Below are positions 23,305-34,600 of a DNA stretch of 64,000 nt, in pieces. A program made the translations under genes and the position numbers. Source of the DNA: Stichopus chloronotus (Eukaryota > Echinodermata > Holothuroidea > Aspidochirotida > Stichopodidae); contig CM037838.1 in NCBI GenBank assembly GCA_021234535.1, positions 27,691,969 through 27,755,968 of the forward strand. The letters run 5' to 3'. The notes under the pieces are model-generated. The model did not search any database. It worked only from the letters and a program-made list of their open reading frames with translations, and was not told the DNA's origin. Position 1 is the first letter of the stretch; each line of letters begins with the position of its first letter.

Positions 23305-25880
23305 AGTGAGGTTCACGACTCGAGTCGGTGACATGCATCAGATACGAGATTGCTTGAGAAAAATTGCTTGGGGAAAATGTTGGTTATGTATAGATATAAA
23401 TATATAGTACTTTCCATGCTCTAGTTTTGCCAGCGTACTTTCCTAAACACCAAAAGCAGTTGCACGCAATCTATCTCTGGATGCATATAAATGCTGCAAC
23501 AGGGCTAGCATAAATGTTGCAGACGTTGTTGGTTGAGACTGGTCAACCAATCACTTTGGGCCATTTACTATATATATATAAATACATTAACTGATGCCAT
23601 ATCTCTTTCATAGGACAGATGCCAATGTCACCAAGTTGTGGTTTAAGAGGTTGGTTAAAGTGTACTTTTCTTAGCTGGGCAGCCAAGCATGACTGTTTTA
23701 GTCTTTTTTTCTTTTTAGTTTGTCGAAGAAGGTGGGAAACAAGTGTTTCCAGCCCATGAGAGAATGGAAACCAATATTCTTCAAATGATAGCTTCAAAAT
23801 TGATTGATCAGTTTTAAAATCGTTTGATTAACATTTATGATATTCCTGATCAACAGGTATGTAGGCCGTAAACGGTGCTTTTGAACAGCGAAGTCAGGTG
23901 TATGTGGTACCCGGTCATTGCTTACCGTTGGTTCACATTCTTTCCAAAGCTTAAATTCTATTTAATGAGGCTGTTACTATTCATTAGTTCCAAATTAAAA
24001 GTTCTTCCTAAATTGAGTCAGTTCATCATCGCATTGTGTGTAAAAGTATATGTTCTTGTCTTAATTATAAAAACTATACTCTCGTTCATAGTTTCATGTC
24101 ATCATTTTAATCGCCATGGCTACCAAGGTACGGTTTCATGTAATATTAACAGGAATATTTAACCAACGTAGGCTGTACCTGACATTTCCTTCCCTGCAAG
24201 CATTATCCTATCTCTTTGTCTTATTCTCGCTTGACAGTCACTCCATTGTATTATATAAACAGCGGCGTCACCTGCATGTTTGTGAAGTGTACATTTCAAC
24301 TGTAATAGGTTTCAAGTGTACACTTTCTTCTGAGTCCCCTCCCTGCAGTGGTGCATATCCCCGTCTTTTAAAATTGTTTTAATCTGAAAGTGGGTCATTA
24401 AATGGCATAATTTGAGTGATGCAACCATGTCTGCGCTGAATTATGGCTTCATTATTACTTTCGTCTAGTTATGATGTCTTAATACATCATGCAGTTTTGC
24501 AAATAAAAAAAAATGTGGTTAATCAGAATTCTTTTTGGGTTGCTCCTATTGCCACGTCAAGTTTTCAGTCGTGATCAGAAGCTTCAAATGTTCTTTGAGT
24601 TGCATGTCGTGTAACTCTTGTCAGGTAGGAAATATGGCACAAAAATTTATTATGCAACCCATGAATTATGACTACCTCAGAATAAGTCTACAGAACACCA
24701 CTTCGAGAAAACTGCCTTGCTGTCTACTGCCCGTGATCATTTTCGGGACGTCTTTAGCCTATGACGAGTCGAACCACCTTTCACGGTAATACGGCAAGTA
24801 TGTGACCACTATAATACTAAAGTTACCATCATTATCTTAATCGTTACTAGCCAAGAAATCAACAGGGCTGGACTTTGCTATTTTAGGTATATGTAATTAT
24901 TTTAAGCTATTTTCCTACTTTATTTATGCATTAGCTTGTACATGGATGACAAATGCAAACTTTTTGTATCATAATAATCGCTAATTGTTTTGACAAAGAG
25001 AAATCAAAGTTCTATCGAACTTGTTTTTAGCATTATTCAAAGCGTCATTTGTTTAGTGATGTCTATTTAAATTTGTAACCACTATACTGAAAATTGTTTT
25101 TTGAAGAGAGGGGCTTTCTGTATATAACTTGAAACCATGACAACTCCAGCCATATCACTTCACATAAATCCTTTTTTTTTTACGTAGTGTTTATGGGATA
25201 GTTAAATCTAAAAATTAGTTTTACAACTTTTTAATTTGGTCTCACATGAAGAATGTTTGCCTTTTTTTATTGCTGTTACATTTAAGTAACGTTTAATGGT
25301 TACCTTGATCATGGTGCTTCTGAATCGGCCTTTCAATACATACTGATAGCACCGCTTGCCTTGAAAGAGTGAATGATTTGGTGATTGAGAAGACATTTTT
25401 ATTTCATCGATCTTGAAGATTGAAAAAAGAAATGGTCATAAAAATGAATATTGATGATGCCTCTGTCAGAAGTAACAACTTAAGCTAAACTATATATGGC
25501 TGTACTTGAAATGAACGAGGGAAACATCTCTGCTTACCATCCCTGTTACCATTCAGTGTATGCAATGTTTTCAATATTATATCATAATTCGAAGCATGTC
25601 GTAAGAGTGGAAACTGATGAAAATCACTGATGTGGTTCCATGTTTTACTATTTTTTTTCCAAGCTCTTTTATCAGTGTTGAAATGAGTGTAGCACTGCAT
25701 TTGTCGTAAATTACAAACAAAAAGCAATAGACGTGTTTGTATATCAGATGTGTGTGTACATTCCTAACGTCAGTGCATTAATTTTTTTCTGCGCGAAGTA
25801 TGAGGTCATTATTTTTGTATTCTTAAATAATAGTAAAGAATGAATTCCATGGAGCAATAAACCTTATATTTTTGTGAATC
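23305..25880 (+). other. Probable SLC6 3' untranslated region
   Basis: AT-rich sequence without supported coding. A canonical AATAAA at 25,856-25,861 followed by T/GT-rich sequence is the best polyadenylation site, giving a 3'UTR of about 2.6 kb. Another AATAAA near 24,502 could give a shorter end. The start of this region is certain (it follows the stop codon); the end is inferred. Confidence 0.45.
25856..25861 (+). terminator. Candidate polyadenylation signal of the SLC6 gene
   Basis: AATAAA hexamer with downstream T- and GT-rich sequence, the last strong signal before the repeat-rich intergenic region. Confidence 0.4.
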
Positions 25881-27600
25881 ATGAATGTCACGTACATTTT
25901 TGTTAAGTGAATGGACAACAAAATACGTCATGATATATGCGATGCACTATTCATAATCTATTAACAGAAGCGTTCTTGTAAAACCACGGATTTATTCAAT
26001 TGGATTGAACAAGGCACACAGGGTATGTCATTATTACATTCACACCTTGTAAAATATGATAATATTCTACAGACAATCTGTGAATTTATTGCCAATTACC
26101 ATCTTGTCTCATCGGTATTTCACATTTTGCTTTCTACGTGTCACGTTCTTCAGCAAGAAAAACACTCATTTTCCACCCACCCAGAGCTTATGTGGAACCT
26201 ACCGCGAAAGTCGCATGACTTGATAGTTGCTTCGTACATCTGGATTATTCTATTCCTTTAATGGAGAAAAAATAAGAGATTGTAAATAAAAATCTGATGT
26301 AAGATGATTGAAGTAAACTTTGCACATGTGTTGTTTATTTTGTGATTCTGTGTTTTTACAGGTGCACTGCAGGTAAATCCAACAGTCGAGGGTTTCAACC
26401 CCCACAACCCCCACCCCCCCCCCCCAAAAAAAAAAACAGTAATAGAAACGAAACAGTTGAAATGTGCATTATTACAGTTTGTGTACAAAAGGGAATGCAC
26501 AAATTCCCATGTACAGATACCAGCACTTGTAATTGAATAAACTTCTTGAATCGTCAGAAAATCGTGTAAATTAGAAGACCAGTTACAATGCAATTTTGAA
26601 ATGGCAGTGTCCCAAGCATAAAATCCTGAGGTCCCTCCAATGAAAAGGTGATTGGGTACAGGTATGTTTAGTTCCCCCCCCCCCCCACCAATGTTTGCCA
26701 AGAGCTCCCAGAATAGATGAAAGAGGATGTATAATGCAAATTGCAGACGTGAACACCTTTCTTCAAGGCTTGGTAATAGGCTAGATAACACAGGAAATGT
26801 AGTTTTCCGACATCTGGAAACTTGTAAAGCCAAAGATTTTCTCGCACGCTCCTCAACGACCGATGGTAGCGCTCCGATGATATAGTCCTACAGGCACTCA
26901 TACGCAATATATATTTCTTTCCGCCCCTCCTGCACAGTACTCCAACGACAAGAAAACTTTTGCCCCGTTGAAAACACCTTAACAGAATTAAGAAGATATC
27001 ATCTACTCATGTGATCTGGATAATGCGTAGAGGAATTACGTAAAATGGGTCGTCGTTAAAGACAGACTCATATGAGCATAAACTAGGCCTATCACCGAAT
27101 GGAAAACAATTTCCAAAGATGAAAATGGCGAGAAGTCCAAAAGCATTATAGAATATTGTGGGATTTAAAGAACCATTTGTAAGCACATTGTCATCTGCAT
27201 AAATTAATTTTGATCAATAAGGTGATGTTATAATTTGACTTAGAGAGAGCATTCGGAGGTACATGTGGTAAAAGATATACACTGACAGACAAACCTTGCC
27301 ATAAGCATCAGTAGATATCTTAATTCTAAATACTGCAGGGATCTGAGCACTGACAATGAAGAAGTGTAGCTATTTATTCCAATTGTAGTGAGTGAATACA
27401 TAATATCTAACCTTAAAGCCATACATATCATCTTGGAGCCTAGCCATGAAGGGACAATAAGATAAAAAGCAAATAAATCTGTAATCTGGTTGTGAATCAT
27501 GTGAATCATCAGCTGGTTGACGATGTACAAGGTGTGAGTCTCAATGTCCAGGCATTGACACCCAGTCATACACCAACGATAGTTACACCCCCCAGTCTGT
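25881..27600. other. Intergenic, no supported gene
   Basis: AT-rich sequence with C-runs near 26,410 and 26,676. The 191-codon open frame on the minus strand at 26,258-26,833 is interrupted by Gly runs from these C-runs and resembles no family; I treat it as chance. Confidence 0.5.
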
Positions 27601-27850
27601 AGCCCCAAAGACTGCAGGGGGGTGGTGCCTGTCGATCATGCAGCCCACAAGCTGCCGAACAATCTGAAGGAGCCGGTGCCAGTTCCAAACCGTGAAATCA
27701 CTAAATAGGCATAGAGTCCTCGGCACCACTAAAAACAACTTTGCTGAGGCAATTTTCAATCCCCAGGAAACTTCCGAGTGGTTCCACGTAACAGGGATTT
27801 AATCCAGGGACCAAAAGATTGCAAGACCGACAAGGCTAACCACCACTCAT
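27600..27850 (-). mobile_element. tRNA-derived SINE (minus strand)
   Basis: Reading the minus strand, an A-box-like TAGCCTTGTCGG (about 27,840-27,828) is followed by GTCTTGCAATC and a B-box-like GGATTAAATCC (about 27,804-27,794), then a body running to about 27,600. Shares its head with the element at 7.2 kb. Confidence 0.55.
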
Positions 27851-27854
27851 GAGA

Positions 27855-28025
27855 AGTGCAAAATACTCAATACATATAAACAAATACAGATTAATAATCT
27901 GTAATAACGGATTAACAATCTGTAACTGCAGGTTAATAATCTGAATTAAAGATTAGCCTAGTAATCTGTTATTACAGATTATTAATCCGTTATTAAGGAT
28001 TAAAATTATTTATATAGATGGCACT
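27855..28025. mobile_element. MITE-like element 1 built of 21-bp palindromes
   Basis: Five 21-bp units of the form AATCTGTAATNNCAGATTANT (27,896-28,002), diverged from each other, lie between a degraded left end (AGTGC at 27,855) and ATGGCACT at 28,018-28,025. The right flank matches that of the second copy at 31.1 kb (GGCACTAATAGGCT). Confidence 0.5.
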
Positions 28026-28132
28026 AATAGGCTTTCGTACGATTTTGTGCTCGATGTCCGTTCTAAATTGAAGACCATGCAGTTATTTGCCAGCCCTGGA
28101 GTCGAGATGTTTACCCTGGGTAGCGGATGAGT

Positions 28133-28310
28133 TTTTTTTTTTTCATTCAACTACTCGCGCTAAGTATCTTCGTGGCGGCAGCCATGTAGAGGCGACCACC
28201 AAAGAAGTGGGGGCTACACAGGCAACCAGATAAGCGCCACCATTAGCTAGCGCGGCGCGTACAAGAAAATTGTGGCTTTTCAAAACTTCCAGATGGCGGG
28301 GAAAGGGTGT
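28133..28310. promoter_or_regulatory. CpG-containing, YY1-motif-like island ending in a poly-A tract (minus strand)
   Basis: A CpG-rich patch in AT-rich DNA carries GGCAGCCATGT (near 28,172), GCCACCAT (near 28,236) and AGATGGCGGGG (near 28,291). On the minus strand it reads ACATGGCTGCCGCCACGAAG, like a gene's start region, but the frame stops after 12 codons and is followed by about 13 A residues. It could be a retroposed fragment, a promoter remnant or a repeat; no gene is supported. Confidence 0.25.
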
Positions 28311-28469
28311 ACTTGAGCTTGAGAAATGGGGATCATCTGTCTGCAATTTCTCCATTAACAACAAAAAAACTGTATGAAAAATGGTTATAATTTAGGTTGC
28401 TCTTATCTAGAATATTTATGCTAGAATATTAATATTGATTCAACAGTAGTTCTTTTCTTTTTAGAACTT

Positions 28470-29260
28470 TTCAGCTACCAGGTAAACTTAGACAAAATCT
28501 TTCGCAACATATTGCATTTATTGAAATAAATTTTTTCCCTAGAAATTTCTAGTCCCAGTCGAGTTCCAACATATTTTGCTCTCTGGCGATTAGTGCTTGA
28601 TTAGTTTGCTACAACCGTCGATGATAACAAAGTATAAAGCTAGTTCTTCTACCGATGACGTTCTAAGCCATCCTGATGAGAAAAATGTCAAGCAATAAAG
28701 TATTTTGACAGGTGGAGAAAGAATGAGATGAGTGACGAATTGCCTGGGAAAGTTTTGTAAGGAAAGCGGTGTTCCAAACCACCTTTTTGAGAAGATTTTC
28801 ACCTTAAGTAACCTTACATGCAATCTAGTGCAATATTTGTTATTTTAATATATATCTCTTCAAATCATAAAATATGCTAGACTGAGATATGAAAAATTCC
28901 AACTGGTATTTCACATTTTCCGAATTTCGTCTACTTCTAGAATTTAAAATGAGGATCAAATGGTGTTTCAGATTTATTGCGAAAATTTTCAATAACCAGT
29001 TAACCTAAGACAAAGTCTGGTGCAATAGTAGGCATCTTTTAATGCCATACATTGTGCTAGATTGAAATTTAAGAAATCCCAACTGGTATTTTAGATTTTC
29101 CGACTATATCGTCGCTCCTTGAATGAAATATGAGGAATTTCAGTTATGGTATATTCTAAATTTATTGAGAAGTTTTTCAATTACCAGGTAACTTTAGGCA
29201 CAATCTGGTGCAATATTTGACATCTTTTCATGTCATAAAATGTGCTAGACCCCCTTGTGT
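28470..29260. repeat. Satellite-like tandem repeat, ~190-bp unit, about four diverged copies
   Basis: The landmark GGTAACTTTAGNCANAATCTGGTGCAATATT recurs in diverged form near 28,481, 28,806, 29,000 and 29,188. Each is followed by TGCTAGA... and CCAACTGGTATTT segments. The last two copies are about 188 bp apart. Confidence 0.6.
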
Positions 29261-29794
29261 CCCCTCCCTCGGTTACGCCAGTGCAGGTCAGATCAATCAT
29301 TTCCCATGGGTGCTCTATGGAAACAAATTCTACATAAATATAAATTTTCTTACATTTTACATAAGTAAAATTCTGCGAAGCTTGTAAATGCCTCACAATT
29401 TCATGGGACTCAAATTAGTAACTCTTCTTTAGCTTGGCGTTAGTCACCTATTAGGCTGGAACGCCACCATACATGGGATCCTCTGGCATTAATTTCTGCC
29501 AGTAACTTATAGTACACTACGTAATTCTGTGTTGTCTGTTACCGCCGAATGGATTCGAAATCTTTGTATTAGCTTCAAGACTGTGGGAACACTAGACCAG
29601 AATAACCTACGAGACGGATACTCCGTCAGTGGTTAGTGTGTTTAAGCATGGAAGTTTCTATTTATATATTGCGCTTAACTGTAAGTGCACGAGTGCAGAT
29701 ACTACATTAGATGGATAACTTTGAGGTAAAGGAGATTTCAACTGTTGCGGCATTTCTTTCTCATCCAAGTTGCACAAAATTTGCATTTTAAAAA

Positions 29795-29935
29795 ATGACT
29801 CGTGCCCGGTCTCGGACCGAGTCCTCGAGTCCACAGGGCCGAGTTCGAGTCTTTGACCTCCGAGTCCGAGTCCTTGGAAATCGGAACTCGAGACCGTTCT
29901 CGAGCCCGACGGAATTCGGACTCAAGTCTTTCAGC
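29795..29935. repeat. Degenerate GAGTCC/ACTCGAG repeat
   Basis: Nearly every 10-15 bp carries a variant of CGAGTCC or GGACTCGAG, so the stretch is a short degenerate repeat with strong local self-complementarity. The short open frame across it is repeat-derived. Confidence 0.55.
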
Positions 29936-30994
29936 ACTGCTATTTGCTCTTATTAAAATAGTGGATATTCATTATCCAAAGCCCCTGTTTTCCCATCGAA
30001 AAACTATGTTCATATAAAAATCTCGGCTTTTGGCCAATAAACAATGCTTTTAAAGAGTGTATTAGTGTTGTATAGAGATGGTCATTCCACCCCACCGTAC
30101 GCAAAAGGTCGTACAAAGTTCAGTCTTCCGGTGTTTACCCCAGATTTGTTTAACTTTTTCTTTATTTTCCCTCAGACAGTCAGATCAGACAACACATTAA
30201 AAATAGTTAACTTAGACCCTGTTCTCAGAAAGGTTGCGCAATCCTTTCGTGATTGGTTAATCACGGATGGCAACCACCTTACTTAGTTACGTAGGTAAAC
30301 CATTTGACCTGTGATTGGCCAGTGTCGGCAATCTATCCCGTGACCCTTAGCAGTTTAGCGTGGGTCAATCCATCGACCTCGCCACGCCGCCGGCACTGGC
30401 TCTCTGGGTATCGAAGTGTGAACATCGTTCGTCTCCGTGTATTGTGTAGGCCTGTGTTACCAATGTAATTGTAAACTTTCTCCGTCCTTTCGTTTCTCTC
30501 TTACAATCATCATCGTTAACTAATTTAAATTGATTTATGTGTGCCAGTCGAATCATCAAATAATAAATGGAACTCTGATCAAATCAAAGGAAACTCTCCT
30601 TCTCTGGATTCTCGGTTCTGACGTCTCTGTGTCAACAATCCGTCGCTGGGGCAGTCATAACACGACTGAGAACCCCCAAAACCCCACATATTCTACATGG
30701 TGGCCGGCATATTCTACATTAGGTCTAGTTTTTCAAAAACTGATTTTACCTTTAAAAAAAAATTAGGTTTTGAAAAACCAATACCGTATAAACCTTGTGT
30801 AGCGAAAAGATGTCAGTTAAACAGTCATATTATCCGAAGGAAAAAAAACCGTCAGGCAATCACTCGAAAATCGAACAACCGCGTTCAATGGCATGTTAAT
30901 TCACCCTGATTTTCTAATTTAACTCCTTGATTTTCTAATTTAACTCCTTGAGCTTATCGAAGGAAACCCTAAACCTACACTACGATAGCTTATA

Positions 30995-31120
30995 AGTGCC
31001 ATCCAAAAAAGTTTTAATCTGTAATAACAGATTAATAATCTGTATTAGCAGATTATTAATCTGTAATTACAGATTATTAATCTGTATTTGCAGATTGAAA
31101 ATATTTATATAAATGGCACT
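30995..31120. mobile_element. MITE-like element 2 built of 21-bp palindromes
   Basis: Four 21-bp units, each itself an inverted repeat (AATCTG ... CAGATT), fill 31,016-31,096. Terminal inverted repeats AGTGCCAT (30,995-31,002) and ATGGCACT (31,113-31,120) bound the element. It lies about 420 bp upstream of the proposed first exon of the polycystin-like gene. Confidence 0.55.
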
Positions 31121-31539
31121 AATAGGCTCTGGTATAAACCCACAATGCAGTGAATTGCTGTGACACTTTCAGTTTCAGGAGCGCGTGCAGAGCTGTGGAA
31201 ACTTTTGTAGAACCAAAACAAAGTATCGCGTCGATGTGCGTGCGCGTTCGATCGAGTACATTCTTGTCCATACAGTATATCGTGTGGGTCAATATACATA
31301 CGTACGTTTACCATGCATATTGAGTCTAGTCTGTATTATACCGGCTACATATCGTCTTCGTTTAACTTTACGCTGTGAGGATGATTCAACATTTTCAGAA
31401 GAAATTTTTCGTTGTCTTACTGCTGAATTTAGAACTGATCCTAAATTTCCCCAAAAGTTAGTTAGGTAATGGGCAAATGTTGGGCCCAATCTCGTAAGAT
31501 GATTCAAGTGATGCCAAGAGTATTTATGTCAGTGAAGTC

Positions 31540-31633
31540 ATGCCAACAACAAATCGTTTCTTAACGTTGAACCTTGCTGTGCGTGGGTTATGCTTGGGGA
31601 TTACCTTTTACACCATCCAAGTGTTGTCAGAAG
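31540..31633 (+). CDS. Polycystin-like exon 1, putative signal peptide
   Basis: Starts MPTTNRFLTLNLAVRG and continues into a hydrophobic stretch (LCLGITFYTIQVLS), like a secretory signal. It ends in phase 1 at GTGAGC, exactly the phase needed by the exon at 38,274. The link is inferred from phase, signal-like sequence and absence of a competitor; an overlapping upstream reading frame (ATG at 31,472 to TAA at 31,560-31,562) lies in another frame. Confidence 0.45.
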
Positions 31634-34600
31634 GTGAGCCTCGCTACTAAGTTATTCTAAACGTCATATTTCTTACTGTCCTGTGTATACTACCCAACCA
31701 GACATGTTATACATACAAACCATTTATCACCGATCACAATGTGTTCGTGATTTTTCTAGTGGATGTTTCTGTTTTACGGTAGGCTACTGAGTAAAGGTAA
31801 CATTGGGCAGAAAGACAAATTCAAGTTACGCTATAGTTAGCGCTACCTAATTTAACTTATTGTACAGTGTAAGTTATTAGGCCTAGCAGTAACGTCAGAG
31901 ACTGGGTTAGCTTTTACCACCCGTTTAGCCTTCTGATCTGATGGTCGGTTTTACTAACACTGTAGCAGGGGAATGGTTGCATTACTACTAGAAAGCAAAT
32001 GGTGGAAAATTAGGGACATAAAGTAGGCCTACATATCAAGTGCGTTGGCCTTATGTTACTTGTTAAGACTCTGTCATGATTTCTTCAGGTTACAAACTAT
32101 CCAAGCAGGCCTCCGTGAGTCTGCAGTAATCCTGTCACCCTAGGCTGTAGACCTTACGGGTAACACTGACAATCAAGGAATGTGCTGGGGTACCGTTTAC
32201 ATCAGGATTTATCTCGAGTCAGTGCCTAAGCCTGCTGTGTTCTGAACTCCACAGTTCTGCACTCTGCAGCACTGGACACACGTTGTGAGTCAAAATAAGC
32301 ATTCACCACCTACATTGCATATTAAGGCCTATGGCCTACTCCAAATAGTAGCAGAAGCTCTTACCAGTCAAAACTTTCCCAAACCAACTGGAAGTGGCAT
32401 CAACAAGGGTAACTAAAACAGTTAGTATAGGGTAGTGTTTACTTTTTTATCTTTGATTTTTTTTTTTAGTTGTTTTTATTTGCGTCATCCTTAAATCTCA
32501 CAAAGTTATAGACACTCTGTGAAAGGAACAACTGTGATTGTGAAAACCAGTGGAAGAGGATTCGAAATTTGGATATCAAGATAACTGTCGCACCATGGCC
32601 TTAGAAGCATAACCCATTACACTGTGAGAGCGAATTTGGTTGCTGGTGTTCAAAGAAAATACAAGATACACATCCTCGATCCCCTTACCCTGTAATATAC
32701 GATAACCCAATAATATATACGGTAAACCCTATATGCGATTCCTAGCAGTATCATGAGAGCTCATTCAAGCGTATCATGGTCTGTTGTGTGCGTGTGGTCA
32801 CAGACTTTAAATTTGAGTCTAGTCGTAGGCTGCCTAGGCCAATATGCTACAACAGTGCTTGCACAACAAGTGCAATTTTTAAACATCTGTGATTGACTGG
32901 TCAATCAACTTAGTTTTTCTGAGCAATCATTACATTTGAAATTGAATAGACTGTTTCACCCCTTTCGAAATGTTTTCCTCGATACGTCCTAACACTCTAA
33001 GTTCAATTTCCTCTCACGTTTCCTCCTGAAATTTCCATTTTGATTTCTAATTTATGTTCCTATTCACTATCATGCAAGGGTATAAATTGTACCATAATAT
33101 ACTGTAATACCGCAGGGACTGTTACACATACTGCAACCTATATAAGGTATACATCTCACGTGTGAGTGATCACGTAGCCTACAGCCTGTGTAGTGAGGTC
33201 AGTTGAACAAGGATGGCTATCAGCACAAAGTGCATGATCATAGTGTTTTGTTTTGGTCTTCAAGCAACCTCTGTAGCCTACCATATTAAACATGATGTCA
33301 CAGTCACTACGCGGTTTCTGACTGGACAATTGAATACCCAAACATGAAACAGGATGATTGGTTAGCAATGAACTATTCTAAAGAACACAGCACGTAACTT
33401 TAATTTGACATCTACATACACCGTACAGTAGCTGACCGCATGTGATAAGCGGAAACCCAAATCCAGCGCAAGCCTTCTTCTACGAAACCCAACTCAAGTC
33501 TCAAATTTTGGTGAGTAGCTATTCTGAATTTTCACACAAAGTAGAAAACATTATCTTGATTCCATTGCCTAGTAAAGTGATTCAAATGTCTGCCAAATAA
33601 TGAAATAAAACTGGAAAGAATTTAAAGATGCTTTCAGCATCAGGATAGAGCCTGGACAAAAAGGTAGCTTCATATCACCAGCTACAGTGAAGAGCACTAT
33701 GTGCTTAGACGGCATGCATATTTTGGCAAATTGAACATTGTCTGAGGAGGGTCCTAACAATTCAACCAACATCGAAGAAGGCTGAGACAATCAGTTTGTG
33801 AAGAAAACGAATGTAATCTTTGGAAGATTCCAGTTCAGTCAAGCAGCACAACAGCCAAATTAGGAAACAATTAATTGAGAAATTTGTGGCCAGATTTAAG
33901 TCACCTTGCTAAAACGTGCAGTTTGTAGTCAAATCGCACATGTGGTGGTGACAATGCAGTAGTAACTACATCATACAAAGATGAACCGGTCAGGGATCGT
34001 CTCATATACTGGCCTTTCTGGGTGCTGAAGAAAACAATATGCGAGCTTGATTATTCAAGCAAAAGCCAATAGCAGTGCTAGCATACTGCCATTGAACTTT
34101 TCAGAGTTGATGAAACTGCAAACAAGCAACCTCTAACATTTTTATTGTAACAAGGCTTAAGAATCTTGAGCAGATGCTCACGAGTATTAAAATCTACCAC
34201 TCTTTGGAAAAACTGGTTATTCACAACCACATCACCACTCAAATATTTGTACTTTAAACATTACCGAATTGGTAAAATCTCAAAGGAACCAATTTAGTTG
34301 CACATCTTTGGATTGACTTAATGTTGTCAATATCTATCCAGAGGAAAGGAAACCAATAGGTAATACCATATAACAGGATGCACCATGGAATTGGCAACTA
34401 AAGTAAAGGGGAACTATAGAAAAAAATGAAAAGTTCATACTGACTGTTTACTGAAAATATGCAGTATCCCTGGCAATGACACCAGAAATTTACTCATGAA
34501 AGGCTAGTTTGTTGTCAGCAAGTACACCAAGGTCCGTTTGACATGAACTGCAGTAATCTCAAAGTTACAGTAAGTCTGGCACAAGCATATTCTCTGATAG

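Noticed and set aside
26258..26833. 191-codon open frame on the minus strand
   Set aside because: Low-complexity Gly runs come from C-homopolymers, there is no family resemblance, and it is in a repeat-rich intergenic region. Longest of several chance frames.
27240..27608. 122-codon open frame on the minus strand
   Set aside because: Abuts SINE-derived sequence and shows no recognisable domain or coding periodicity.
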